A stretch of DNA of 64,000 nucleotides, from contig JAHLKD010000022.1 of the NCBI GenBank assembly GCA_025526935.1, forward strand, positions 131,501-195,500. Reading direction: 5' to 3'. The notes under the pieces were generated by a model that did not search any database, was not told where the DNA came from, and was given only the letters and a program-made list of their open reading frames with translations. A program made the position numbers and the translations under genes. This DNA comes from Cladochytrium replicatum. Lineage: Eukaryota > Chytridiomycota > Chytridiomycetes > Cladochytriales > Cladochytriaceae. Below, piece after piece: positions 1 to 11,255 of the stretch. Every line of letters begins with the position of its first letter. The stretch's first letter is position 1.

Positions 1-460
1 TTTGGGATATTGAAAGCAAGGGTATCATGGATCTTCATTAACATCGGTGATGTAGGATTTAAAGCTGCCACGTCGTCTTCCAAAAGTCATGCATGCGGTG
101 GCAATGTCCGTATCATGCCCTCCAATTTATCGCGAAGATGCGTTGCAATCAGTTCGTGCCATACGATCATCAAACAACAATTGAAAGATCACTCACAAAC
201 ACCAGTTCCAAAAAGTGCATTCCACATCATTCACATCCAGTTTTGAAAGAGGTATCATCCCTCTTCAAAGCTGGTAACGCACTCCCCACCCCCACATCCA
301 GCTGACAGCTGACGTGTCCCTCATCTTTGTAATATGGATTTGTAACCCGTTCAATTGTAACCATAAAAGTCCTCATTGCGCTGCACGGTGTCTGTCTCAC
401 GCAAACTTTTAACCATGGGTTGTCACCCACCCCGTGGATTTCGAGTGCCACTCTGAAACT

Positions 461-2417
461 ATGGACTCCGACGTTGAAGCTACCAAAGACATCGCAGTAG
501 ACTGGGCCGTCGCTCATGGCATGCTCCTCCGTCCTCCCAACGGGTCTACCCACTCCGCTATGCACTTGCCATTTGCTCTTTATCCAACTCCCTACCCACA
601 CAAGAGCTATGATCTAGCGTTCGTACTGATGCCCTTGTTCAATAAGCTGGTCGATAACATAGCGCGCGACCCGATTTTTCTTCAGGAGGTTTTAGAACCG
701 TACGTGATAACGGAATAGGGCTTTATGAAACTCCTGATGTTTCTTTAAAGATTGTCAAAGGTGGACAGATTTGTCGGAAGGATCTATGATGTTTATAAAA
801 AGGTGGAATCTGAAGGTGTCCTTCAGGTATATCAGCTGTATGCAAATTCATCATCTACTGATCGTCGTAAACAATCTAGAAAGTAAATCTTGGCATCCAC
901 CGCTCTGATTACCTTCTCCATACTCCATTGGATGGCTCTGCATCAGAACCGGTTCTCCAGCAAGTCGAACTAAACACAATTGCAAGCGGCATGTCGAGCC
1001 TCTCGTCCGTTTTGAACCAATTGCACCGGTGAGTTGCATGATTATGATGTCCATATAATGTCGACAAATGAGGCGAACCTAGACACCTCGAGGAAATTAA
1101 TCTCCTTCCTCAACGGCTGCTGATGAAGGGAGTTTTGGCGGGGAATGATTCCATGGAGGCGGTGCCAAAGGCTATCGCAGCAGCGCTCAGCATTTACGCC
1201 GAGAAAACCGCTATCCCCAAACAAAAGTTTGTCACTGCGCTCTGTCGAATGGTCATCCGAACGCTAACGATCTTTGCTTAGGTTAGTAGCAATGATGGTC
1301 GTCCAACCTTGTGAACGTAATGCTTTCGACCAACGCTGGATCGAGTACACCTTGCTTAGCTCGTACGTAGGAAAGTACAGTGTGAGAATTAAATCCTCAG
1401 CAGGTACTTTGCACTTCCATTAGGTACAAGATTCGAATCATAAGAAAGACATTATCGGAAATCGGGAGCGAATCGAAACTGGTCGGCGATCATCAACGGT
1501 TGTTTTTGTGAGCCATATTTGATTGAAAGAAAATTCTTTCTTTAATCATATCGAAGTAATAATACCGAGATTGCGGTCACCTACTTTAGAGCAGGTTACG
1601 GACCTTCCGACTATCCCACAGATCTGGTCAGTTTCTTTTATATTGTGATTCGAATACCTTTTGTTTATTTTCCATGCGACAGGAGTGGGATGCGCGCCTG
1701 TTGATTGAGCGCTCGTTCAGCATCAAATGTCCCACAACTACCTACCAGCTTATCGGATCGAAGAAGGTGCAGCAGGTTCTAGCAAGACCCGGCGTTGTGG
1801 AAAGGTGAAGAAATTCTTCTTTACTTGATAGATGCTCAATTTCCATCCAGGTATCTTGATCCCAGTGAAGCTGCGCTCGTTCGAACAAGCTTCACGGGTA
1901 TGTACGCACTGGATGATACAGCCGAGGGGAACACTGCGGCCGAAAGTGCGGTGAAGGATCCTTCGAGATATGTGATGAAACCGTCCCGTGAAGGTGGAGG
2001 TAGATAGATGATCCAACTTTTTGGTTTTCCATGACAACTTTTCTAAGGGAACAATCTGTATGGTAGCGCCATCACCGAATTTCTTAACAAATGCACAATC
2101 AATGAGCGTGAGTCGTACATCTTGATGGACTTCATCAACTACGTACCGACCAAAACCATCATGGTGCGGAATGGAGATGCGGTTTTGGCCGATGTTGTTA
2201 GCGAGCTCGGAACATTTGGAATTTGGCTGAGGTTAGTGAATATCGGCAGCCAGCACAATGCTTCACGCTTATGAATTCCCGGAAATGTAACAGCGAAGGG
2301 GATACTGTGTATTTGAATGAACCAGGGGGGTATTTAATGCGGACAAAGAGCTACGAATGCAACGAGGGCGGAATTTCGGCAGGATTTGCGGTATTGGATA
2401 CCCCGCTGCTCTATTAA
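461..2417 (+). CDS. GSH2: Glutathione synthetase (eukaryotic GSS/GSH2 type)
   Basis: This enzyme joins gamma-glutamylcysteine and glycine with ATP to make glutathione in the cytosol. The spliced reading follows the eukaryotic family from end to end. Exon 1 (461-699) carries the DWAVAHG and [10 protein letters not shown] blocks. Exon 3 carries HRSDYLL and VELNTIASG. Later exons carry [27 protein letters not shown], the [11 protein letters not shown] block, the glycine-rich [15 protein letters not shown]-grasp loop, and a C-terminal RTK...[13 protein letters not shown] ending. The ATG at 461 is chosen because 434 is a GTG and the ATG at 415 soon hits a stop. Intron 1 (700-750) and the next one rejoin the frame exactly; about nine short introns are needed. 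All expected motifs are present with no in-frame stop after splicing, so I infer a functional gene. Internal exon edges beyond the first three are approximate. Confidence 0.93.
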
Positions 2418-4511
2418 GTTGTTTCGTCTCGATGATCTCATTGTTTAAATTTCGCTGTTGCAATAATTAATGCAAAGCTTTGCTTATCATAAGCTAAATG
2501 GACCGAATAAGCGTTGTGCTAAGGAATCCCGCATGTTGGGGATTTTCCAACTACTCTGCAGTTTTCAGAATAACCTCATCTGGTGTTTGCGAAAGGTACG
2601 AAAAGACGTCAATTTCATCCAAATTGATGTCCTCTTTTTCGTCAGGCTCTTTCCGAACTCTTGAATCTTCCAAGCCGATCAGTGCAGGTCAAGGCTGAAT
2701 TTGTAACAATTATTACTGGAGTTGGGTGGAATTGAGAACATTTGGGTGACAAACTGTTTGGAATAATCATTCTGGGCTTTGCTGGAGCAAATAAGCTGCT
2801 GCTGGTTGGCTTTGGACAGATGTTGTGGTGAATTGGCGTAGGTTTACTTCGTTGCAGCGTGGTTGAGTAGCGTCGGTCCCGAGACAACATGCCATTCAAC
2901 CATCATGCATCCTTTTTATAAGGTACGGCATCATTACTAATCCACTGTTCTCAATAAGTAGATGTTACTCTTGATTACTGAACAAATGCTTCAATCTGGA
3001 CAATGGATTCCTGGAACAAAGAGTACAACAGGATTGAAGAAACACATAATGTAAGTAATATTATCACATGTGGTAACATCATAGAAGGCACATAAGTAAG
3101 TGCCCTCACCAACATATTAGTCCCCTGAGTAAAATGGTTTGGGTCCCTAAAGGAGGAATAGCTGGGATATCCCCCATTTCCGCAGGGCGATTCTCAGACA
3201 AAGACAGAAACATCAAAGAACCCTATTGCAGTCTTCAGAAAGAACTTAGCCGAAGAACAGATGAGCACTAATGATTGCAGTAACTCTTTTTAGAATCGGA
3301 CAGTGAGATGTCATTCTGGATATGAGTACGCTTTGAGTCAAGATCAGAACAAATTAATGTCACGTTTGACTCGATGAGACACATTCAAGTTCTTGTGTTC
3401 AAGTTGGTATTCGTATTCAAGAGACTCATCTTTGGAATTTTGAGGTGACATTGTCTGATGCTGTGGTCATGAATAATGTGCCAAAAGAGCTTTAAGGAAT
3501 TCCTCTCCCTGGCAACTAAAGCACTTACAGTCTTCTTGAAGGCCCATGCTGGAGAATGTTGTCTTCCCTTTCAACTCACTGGTAAGCGCCTGTCTATTCT
3601 ATCCCTCCTCGCAAGTGATTTCCTTCTCACGCTGCGTCGTCGTAAAGCTCTGATAGTATCATCGTCCAAATCATGTTGAGAAAGGAACAGTTTCTAACAG
3701 GATATGTGAAGTTCGCGAGGTTAATGCCAATTGTAGTGCTTTGTCAGTTCTGGTGAATGCACCGGTGCAGTTGCATTTCAACTATCTGTTGAGCTTGAGT
3801 CTGGTCAACCTTTGAAATCAGGTTCTTTCAGCTGATCTTGACGAAACATCGTGCCAAGTTCTGCACTGAGCTTAGGGGCATCTCTAAAAACGGCAAAACT
3901 GTTATTGGGTGGTTTTATATGTGGCGATCATGGAAAGAAATACATACCTGATCCAACAACGTTTCTGGGCCATCTGGGGACCACGTGCTGGCACAGTTGG
4001 CTCAGAAGGGCCAAAAAAACTTCAATTTCCAGAACAAGAAAAGGTGCAACTTCATCTCAATCTTTAAATCATTTAGAAATGGAGTAAAAATGCACTATAT
4101 TAGAGTTAACGAAGTCACACAGGCTCGAAGAAGGCCTATCGTCGCATTAAAGATGCTTCACCATCCAGACATTCTTTCTTGATTCGTCAACCACCCAATT
4201 ATATAATTGTATTAAAAGTCTCAACTTGCAAATTGTTCTTCCGCGCCACGCAGACAGAACCTCAACTCACCTCGTTGTTGGGTGTGAACACAACGCTTGA
4301 CCAAAAGAGTGCCATCTTGCGCGTCGCTCAATCGAATTCTTCATATTTCTGTGTCATTAACTCCTGCGTGCGAGTTATAGAGGTCCCGCGGTCAAACTTT
4401 TGCACTTGCCGAAATGGTAGGTGATCTTCTGCGACTTCATCGCACAGCTTGTATTCCGCATGTACTGACCATGGACACTGCAATTATCACGAACTATATG
4501 AAAACGTTGGA
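2418..4511. other. 2.1-kb intergenic stretch without a recognisable gene
   Basis: No reading frame here resembles a known family, and stops are frequent on both strands. Two small coding-like islands stand out. On the minus strand around 2555-2690 there is an acidic stretch with the order DEKEDINLDEIDVF followed by a stop. On the plus strand near 3000-3055 there is a short WIPGTKSTTGLKKH stretch. Neither extends into a gene. The last few hundred bases should hold the promoter and leader of the COPI beta' gene. Confidence 0.4.
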
Positions 4512-7500
4512 ATGCAGCCTCTCAGACTAGAAATTAAGGTGAGCGACCACCACAAAGCAGATGCATCGATTTTCTGCGTGATAATATTGTTGCAGTAACG
4601 AATCTTACTTTAAAATTTCTTCAGCGCAAGTTTTCCAATCGGTCCGACCGAGTGAAGGCGGTGGATCTGCATCCAACTGAGCCTTGGATGCTTACAACCC
4701 TTTACAATGGAAACGCTTACCTCTGGAATCACGAAACTCAGGTGGGCCTCAAAAGTGAAAATACACAGTCACCCTCGCTGACGATGTCCGGTGTTTTGCT
4801 TTCATCAAATTCAGACTCTTGTCAAAAGTTTCGAGATTTGCGACCTTCCTGGTATTGTGCAAGTGAAGAGTTCTTTAACTTCCCTAATTTTTGTAATTAA
4901 GTTCGCGCTGCTAAGTTTGTTGCAAGAAAATCGTGGTTTATCACTGGCTCCGACGACAATCAAATTCGAGTTTTCAACTACAACACACACGAGAAAGTCA
5001 CGACGTTCGAAGCTCACAATGATTACATTCGATACGTTGCAGTCCACCCGACCCAGCCTTATATTTTGACATGCGCAGATGATATGCTGATTAAACTTTG
5101 GGATTGGGAGAAGAACTGGCGAAACATCATGGTAGTTTGGGAGGAGCAGACTTTGGACTGGTCATTGATCAACTCGGTTTATCCAAAAGGTGTTTGAGGG
5201 CCACACCCATTTCGTTATGCAGGTTGCGTTCAACCCGAAGGACCCCAACACATTTGCGAGTGCATCGTTGGACTACACAGTCAAGGTTTTTAAATCTTGA
5301 TTTTACGGAATCGTGATGGTTGAACAAATTTTCACATTAGGTTTGGTCCCTTGGTTCAAGCACTCCCAACTACACTCTCCAAGGTCACGAGAAGGGTGTT
5401 AACTTTGTCGACTACTACCATGGAGGAGACAAACCGTACCTCGTCAGTGGTGCAGATGACAAGTAAGTCGTCTGTTAGTGCCGAAATCAAATCATTTACA
5501 ACATGATAGACAAGTGAAAGTGTGGGACTACCAGAATAAGACTTGCGTCCAAACTCTTGAAGGTCACACTCACAACATTATCTGTGTTTGTTATCACCCG
5601 GACTTGCCGATTATTATCAGTGGTGGAGAAGATGGTAGGGCGAAGGCTTGTGACACAAATTGTGTGTTGATAATCTCCAAAGGTACTGTACGAATCTGGC
5701 ACGCGAACACGTATCGATTGGAAAATACCCTCAACTACGGAATGGAGCGAATTTGGTCGATTGCATACATGCGCAGCAGTAATGATATTGCAATTGGTTA
5801 TGACGAAGGTGCCATTGTTCTCAAGGTATGATTAATGTATTGCCCAGGTTCCGTTCATTGTGAAACGAACTACCGCAGCTTGGCCGCGAAGAGCCCTCTG
5901 TGAGCATGGACAACGGTGGAAAGATTATTTGGGCTCGGCACAACGAAATTCAAACCGCCAACGTCAAAGCAACCGTCGATGACAACATTAAGGATGGAGA
6001 GCGCCTTCCACTGTCCATGAAAGAACTCGGCAGCTGTGAAGTATATCCCCAATCTCTGCAGCACAGCCCGAACGGACGGTTAGATGATTCTTGCTACCCG
6101 CCATCATCAGTTTACTAATTAGTTTGTCATCAACAGGTTTGTTGTGGTGTGCGGAGACGGCGAATACATCATTTACACTGCACTTGCATGGCGAAACAAG
6201 AGCTTTGGGAGTGCACTCGAACATGTTTGGGCAAACGACTCGAATGAGTAGGCGTGGTAGTCATCTAGTTGTACAGGATACTGATGTTGCCGGATTATAG
6301 ATACGCCATCCGTGAATCGACATCCAAAGTCCGCTTGTTCAAAAACTTCAAGGAGAAGACCAACGTGGCGATCAAAGTGAACTTCAGCGCCGACGGCATT
6401 TATGGAGGCGTTCTATTGGGAATTCGCAGCAGCACTTTCATCAACTTCTATGACTGGGAAACCGGTGTGTGCGTTCGCCGCATCGATATTGCAGTCCGAA
6501 ACGTGAGCATTCTCACAGGCAGGCATATTGGAACAAATTTAATAGTCACTGGTGCATGCAGGTTTACTGGTCTGAGACGGATCTGGTTGCGATTGCCTGC
6601 GATGATATCTTCTACGTCCTAAAATTCAACCGTATGGCGTACGAACAGAAGCTGGAACGCCTTGGCGGAGTAGTTGATACTGAAGGAGGAATTGAGGAAG
6701 CATTCGACGTCGTTTGCGAGATCAACGAAACGTGAGTTTGTCAATTTAACCATGCGTGAGGGTCACAATTATTAAAACCATGATAGTGTGAAAACTGGTA
6801 CCTGGGTTGGCGATTGCTTCATCTACACAAACAGTGTCAACCGCTTGAACTACCTTGTCGGAAGCCAAGTCTCTACAATCAGTCACTTCGACGTGTATGT
6901 TGACCTAACACACCCTATCACTCCATTAGTGCTCACTCCTTTCACAGAACCATGTATATCCTTGGCTACATTCTGAGGGATAACCGAATCTACTTGACCG
7001 ACAAAGTAACGTTCCTTTTGAAAGGAAGCGGCGGGATTTTTGATTTTTCTTTCGTTTGCTTAGGATGTTAACGTATTCTCATACTCGCTTCCTTCGAGTC
7101 TTATTGAATACCAGACTGCTGTTCTCCGCGGGGACCTCGAGTCTGCCGCAAAGATTCTCCCGAGTGTCCCTGCGGAACAACGGAACCGCATTGCGCGGTT
7201 CCTGGATGGCCAGGGTACGTTTTCAGCGTAGATCCTCATTGGCCGAAGGTGTGTTCTTAAAGTTGCATAATTATACAGGCTTGAAAGAGGAGGCACTTGA
7301 AGTTTCTATGGATTCTGAACATCGCTTTGACCTTGCGATTCAACTGGGAAAGCTCAACGTTGCGCTCATGATTGCCAACGAGGTGGATAGGGAAGAAAAG
7401 TGGAAGACCTTAGGTGACACGGCGCTTGGAGCTTGGAAGGTAGCGTTCTGCACTTTTGGCCTATTTATACATCATAACAAGTGTGTACTTTTGATAGTTT

Positions 7501-8522
7501 GATATGGCAGAAGAGTGTTTCTTGAAGGCGAAAGATCTCCAGACCCTTCTTCTCCTGTACCAGGCGAGCGGGAACGGCGAAGGGTTCAAGAAGCTTGCCG
7601 CTATGGCGGGTATGTCTGACCCACTCATTTGGCTCGTGGCTTGACGGTTGTTCACAGAGGAGAAGGGTGACAACAACATTGCGTTTCTTGCATACCTTGT
7701 CCGCGGTGACCTGGAGAAATGCTTGGACCTCCTGGTCCGGACTGAACGCATTTCAGAAGCTGCCCTCATGGCGCGAACGTACATGCCATCCCAGATCCCG
7801 AAACTTGTCATCGTATGGCAAGAGCACCTTCGCAAGATCAACAAGAGGAAGTGGGCCGATGCGATCGCCAACCCGGTGGAGCACGAGCACCTCTTTTCGG
7901 ACATCAAGTATGGAATGATTGCGGAGGATCTGTTCAAGCAGAGGAGGGAGAAATTTGCGATCCCTGCAACGCAGTACAGTGAGATGAAGGACTCTCTTGA
8001 TTGGGACGTCATTTCAGGTGAGCTGGGTTGTGACAGAACGTAGATAGGTACATAATTGACATTCTGTCAATTCTAAGCTATCAAGCAGAAATTGGCGGGA
8101 GGCGATGACAAGTCATCGCATGATGGTTTCGAATCCACTACTCTGGTGTCTGAGCCCACTAGAGATGGGGTATCGACACCTCAGAAGCACCGTGTCGCAT
8201 TCAGCGGTGTGAACGGCAATTCTCTCCGCCCAGACGATGTGCGTTTAATCTCTAACTCCGAGGGCTGCCTAACAACTTTTTGTCTCTGACAGATGGACAA
8301 CATTAGTGACAACATGTCGCACATGTCGCTTGAAGTGAACACGACAGGGACAGGTTCGCTCCGGGTATGTGAAATGAGCAACAGCAATCGTCGGTCAGTT
8401 TTTGGCTAACAGCATTGGATGTTTAGGGTGATCTGGATTTCGACGATATGGGTGTGGAGGACGATGGAGAGGATCTGGACCCGAATGAGCCTGAGATCGA
8501 TAAGTTGTTGTCAGGAGCCTGA
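4512..8522 (+). CDS. SEC27: Coatomer subunit beta' (COPI, Sec27/COPB2)
   Basis: This is the WD-repeat subunit of the COPI coat, which binds dilysine cargo tails and forms Golgi-to-ER vesicles. The start MQPLRLEIK at 4512 splices (intron from 4539) to [21 protein letters not shown], the family's N-terminus. The first beta-propeller follows with [63 protein letters not shown] and [14 protein letters not shown]. Then come [18 protein letters not shown], the second propeller with [15 protein letters not shown], and the alpha-solenoid with [19 protein letters not shown] and [10 protein letters not shown]. The acidic tail ends [14 protein letters not shown] and stops at 8522. About fifteen short introns interrupt it. 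I see no in-frame stop once these are removed. Family assignment is very secure; exact exon limits are not all fixed. Confidence 0.96.
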
Positions 8523-8773
8523 ATGACACAAAAAAAAATAGAGCTATTTGGTTCTGTTAAGATCTGCAGCTTTACCATAACATCGAAGGAATCTCTCGAA
8601 CTACGCTCATAAGTGCCTCACTGCACATTATTGGCCCATAGCTAATTGAATCACCTCAACTTTCTCCCACCGACTGTGAACAATCTAACCCTGCATCTCG
8701 CGCATCTTATTTGCTGGAGTAACCTGATTTGCTGCATTTCTGAACCTGCGGAAGCGGTAACCGCGATCTCCAT

Positions 8774-9190
8774 ATGCTGCGCAAGAAGCGTCACCAGTTG
8801 ATTGTCGAGCGACTTCCATATTTGTAGGCCTCCGCACGCACCTCCGACCTGTTCGAGGAACGACTGTATCATTTCAGTCATTCTCGTACAAAACTCGACA
8901 CCAACGTCAAATTAATCACCAGCCAGATCGAGAAAGCGGTTGGAGAGTTTCATGACGAGCGTTTTGATGCTTTGAGGTCAATGGGGGAGGCGGATGGGAC
9001 ACGGAAGCATCATTCGCAGGGGAGGATATCGACGAGATCGAGGCGACGTGCGAGAGCAAAAGTTTCAGGGGAGTGGACTACGAGCTTGTCTAGCATATGC
9101 TGGCGAGACACCAGCTGGACCTATTGCCTCAAATACCGACTCACAAGTCCCGGAAGGTTGACCTGGAATGGGAACAACCACTGCCCAGGT
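8774..9190 (+). pseudogene. Possible decayed coiled-coil ORF of unknown family
   Basis: A chain of coding-like segments runs on the plus strand but is split by stops and frame changes. It begins MLRKKRHQLIVERLPYL followed by a stop. It continues with a helical-looking segment containing RTSDLFEERLYHFSHSRTKL and SQIEKAVGEFHDERFDAL. After a frame change comes EDIDEIEATCESKSFRGVDYEL, a TAG, and HMLARHQLDLLPQIPTHKSR. The heptad-like spacing suggests a coiled coil. I do not recognise the family. It could instead be a small gene with introns I cannot resolve, or chance. It lies 250 bp downstream of COPI beta'. Confidence 0.25.
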
Positions 9191-9530
9191 GATCGGAAAC
9201 TATTGTGATTTCTTATCATCTCCTCCTCACGTACATATGTGTGAACCAAGAAGTTATTTTCGTCACTCATTAATATTGCTTCACAGAATGAAAGACTTTC
9301 CTCGAGTTTCCTCTAATTGGCGTGAAGCTGTAGTTCTTCACCCACCCACGTTTTAGCTGAATGCGGTGGACGTGATGTACTTGCAGGGAGCAATATGTGC
9401 GAGAAATTCTGTGGTTTAACGTTCTTGAATTGCAGGCATGGAACTTCCAGTCATGCTTTCAATTTTGAGGACATTTTCCAAAAGAAGCAACCCAGCTATT
9501 AACACTGCTTGCTAAGTGTGGTAATGCTGA

Positions 9531-9594
9531 GGATCGGCGGGTCTTCGGGTCTTTTGGGTCGGGTCCGGGTCGATTGACCAATTGTACCCGATCC
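9531..9594 (+). repeat. GGGTC-rich dispersed repeat, copy A
   Basis: A 64-bp block rich in GGGTC and beginning GGATCGGCGG recurs in the same orientation at 19687-19750. I count 10 differences in 64 positions, mostly transitions. The two copies bracket the rRNA fragment and the retrotransposon. Runs of GGGTC of this sort can be sub-terminal parts of DNA transposons, but no transposase is visible, so the family is unknown. Confidence 0.7.
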
Positions 9595-9870
9595 AGCGAG
9601 CCAAAATTCAATGTCTATTGTCCCTTGGGGACGGTGTCCAACAGTCCAAGGAACCTGGCAATACTTCCATGGTGGTTTTCAGATGGCGGAGAAAGTCTTT
9701 TTGTTGATCCGGTCTTGTCGACCTTCTGGCTCAACTTGCATTTCACAACCAAACACGTTCTCAGTCCATTATCAACCTTATAGTAATCCTTCGCCATTCC
9801 GCCTTGACCACCTCTTTTGTCCGAAAAGCACACTAAGGAACCAACATTATTTGTCCTCTATTACTAGAGA

Positions 9871-10362
9871 ACAAATCTGTGAACAAAGGCTTAATCTCAG
9901 CAGATCGTAGCAACAAGGTTACTCAACTGCTTACAATACCAAGTTCAATTTAAGTCCTCTGCAAAGGATTTATCCACTCCCATATTTGCCTTACGATCCA
10001 GAGGTACCCGTTTGCTCTCATCTAGCGGGGATCTCTCCCTTATACGATTTCCAACCTGGAAGACCAGGTCTATTTGTAATCTCCTAATATGGAGTAGGTA
10101 AAAAATCGTTGCGTTCTAGCATGGATTCCGACTTAGAGGCGTTCAGCCGTAATCCTACGCATGGTAGCTTCGCGGCACTAGCTTTTCAGCCAACCGCAAA
10201 TACCAATTATGCGAACAACGGTTCCTCTCCTACTAAGTTGAATTCCTATTGCGACAACACGTCATTGGTAGGGTAAAACTAACCTGTCTTAAGACGGTCT
10301 AAACCCGGCTCACGTTCCCTATTGGCGGGTGAACAATCCGACGCTTTGAGAATTCTGCTTCT

Positions 10363-10400
<38 letters not shown>

Positions 10401-10700
10401 AATGTTGCTATGAACGCTTGGCTGCCACAAGCCAGTTATCCCTGTGGTAAGTTTTCTGACACCTCTAGGCTGAAATACCCAGCGACTAAAGGATCGATAG
10501 GCCACACTTTCATGGTTTGTATTCACACTGAAAATCAAAATCAAGCAAACTTTACCCTTCCATTCTACATGAGATTTCTGTTCTCATTGAGTTCCCCTTA
10601 GGACACCTGTGTTATTGTTTAACATATGTGCTGCCCCAGCCAAACTCCCCACCTGACAATGTCTTCAACCCAGGTCACAGCGTAAAGCTGCTTAACACCA
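9871..10700 (-). rRNA. 25S (LSU) rRNA 3'-terminal fragment, ectopic copy
   Basis: The minus strand reads as the 3' part of fungal large-subunit rRNA. Landmarks in order are GAAGACATTGTCAGGTGGGG, GAGTTTGGCTGGGGC, TGTGGCCTATCGATCCTTTA, the peptidyl-transferase segment ACCACAGGGATAACTGGC, the sarcin-ricin-region equivalent, and the mature 3' end GATCTGCTGAGATTAAGCC near 9871. Only about 830 nt are present. The upstream two-thirds of 25S, 5.8S and 18S are missing, so it is not a working rDNA unit. The boundary near 10700 is approximate because that part is variable in rRNA. Seventy-nine bases further on lies the retrotransposon LTR. Helices look largely undamaged, so the copy may be fairly recent. 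Confidence 0.9.
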
Positions 10701-10727
10701 GAAGGTAGCCGGTGTCATCCATTTACC

Positions 10728-10779
10728 CTATCGTGAGGCTTTGAAGAAGAACTTTCGCTTGAGCTTTTCGCCTTCCAGC
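10728..10779 (-). pseudogene. C-terminal remnant of an ORF split by the retrotransposon
   Basis: Read on the minus strand, the frame that enters the LTR at 18981 resumes after the second LTR at 10779. It continues as EGEKLKRKFFFKASR and ends at a TAG (10730-10728). This fits the 5-bp target duplication and means the element landed inside an open frame. The product is unknown; the other part is at 18981-19149. Confidence 0.45.
10775..10779. repeat. Target-site duplication (CCAGC), left copy
   Basis: CCAGC directly precedes the left LTR and the same five bases follow the right LTR at 18981-18985. Five bases is typical for Ty3/gypsy integrases. Confidence 0.9.
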
Positions 10780-11199
10780 TGTTAAAAACCAAGGGCTTCT
10801 CCTGGCAGCGGTAGGGCGTGTTTAGCTGTACTTTAGCTAGCACAACAGCTCCAGGTTCCGTCTCTTGGCCCAGTTGAATATGGGGTGATGATAAAGCAAA
10901 TTCCCTTGTTGCACACAAGCACTCTGTGGCTAATACAAATCAAGGCTGGGATTGCTAACCAGGAAGACTGTGGTGTGTGAGTGTTTGGTTTGTTCCACTG
11001 TCTCAAGGAACCAGCCCCCCTCACACCGCAATAAATATTCCCACACAGAAGAATATTCAACAATTACAATAAAGAAAATAAACAGCATGACTGCCCAAAA
11101 CATAAATCGAGCAATAGCATAAAAACTTCTCAAGCCCAAGAGAAAAGCCTATTGCACAAAACAATGGGTAAGCCCTCCAAGGGTACACAGAATTTAACA
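10780..11199 (-). repeat. 3' LTR of the chromovirus
   Basis: 420 bp, bounded by TGTTAAA and TTTAACA inverted ends, and matching 18561-18980 with no difference that I can see. It should supply the transcript's polyadenylation site. Confidence 0.95.
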
Positions 11200-11203
11200 G
11201 GTG

Positions 11204-11211
11204 CCCCCTCG
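11204..11211 (-). other. Polypurine tract (probable)
   Basis: On the minus strand a GAGGGGG run lies five bases upstream of the 3' LTR. This is the place where second-strand synthesis is primed. The tract is short, so the exact limits are a guess. Confidence 0.5.
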
Positions 11212-11255
11212 AAGATGAGCTTTTGGGTCACCAAAGCTCATGTCATCAGATAAAC

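Noticed and set aside
9611-9910. Short plus-strand ORFs over the 25S fragment and its flank
   Set aside because: They overlap rRNA sequence or its 3' flank and have no coding character.
9871-10779. Target of an R2-type non-LTR element in 25S
   Set aside because: The fragment begins downstream of the R2 site, and no R2 reverse transcriptase is present.
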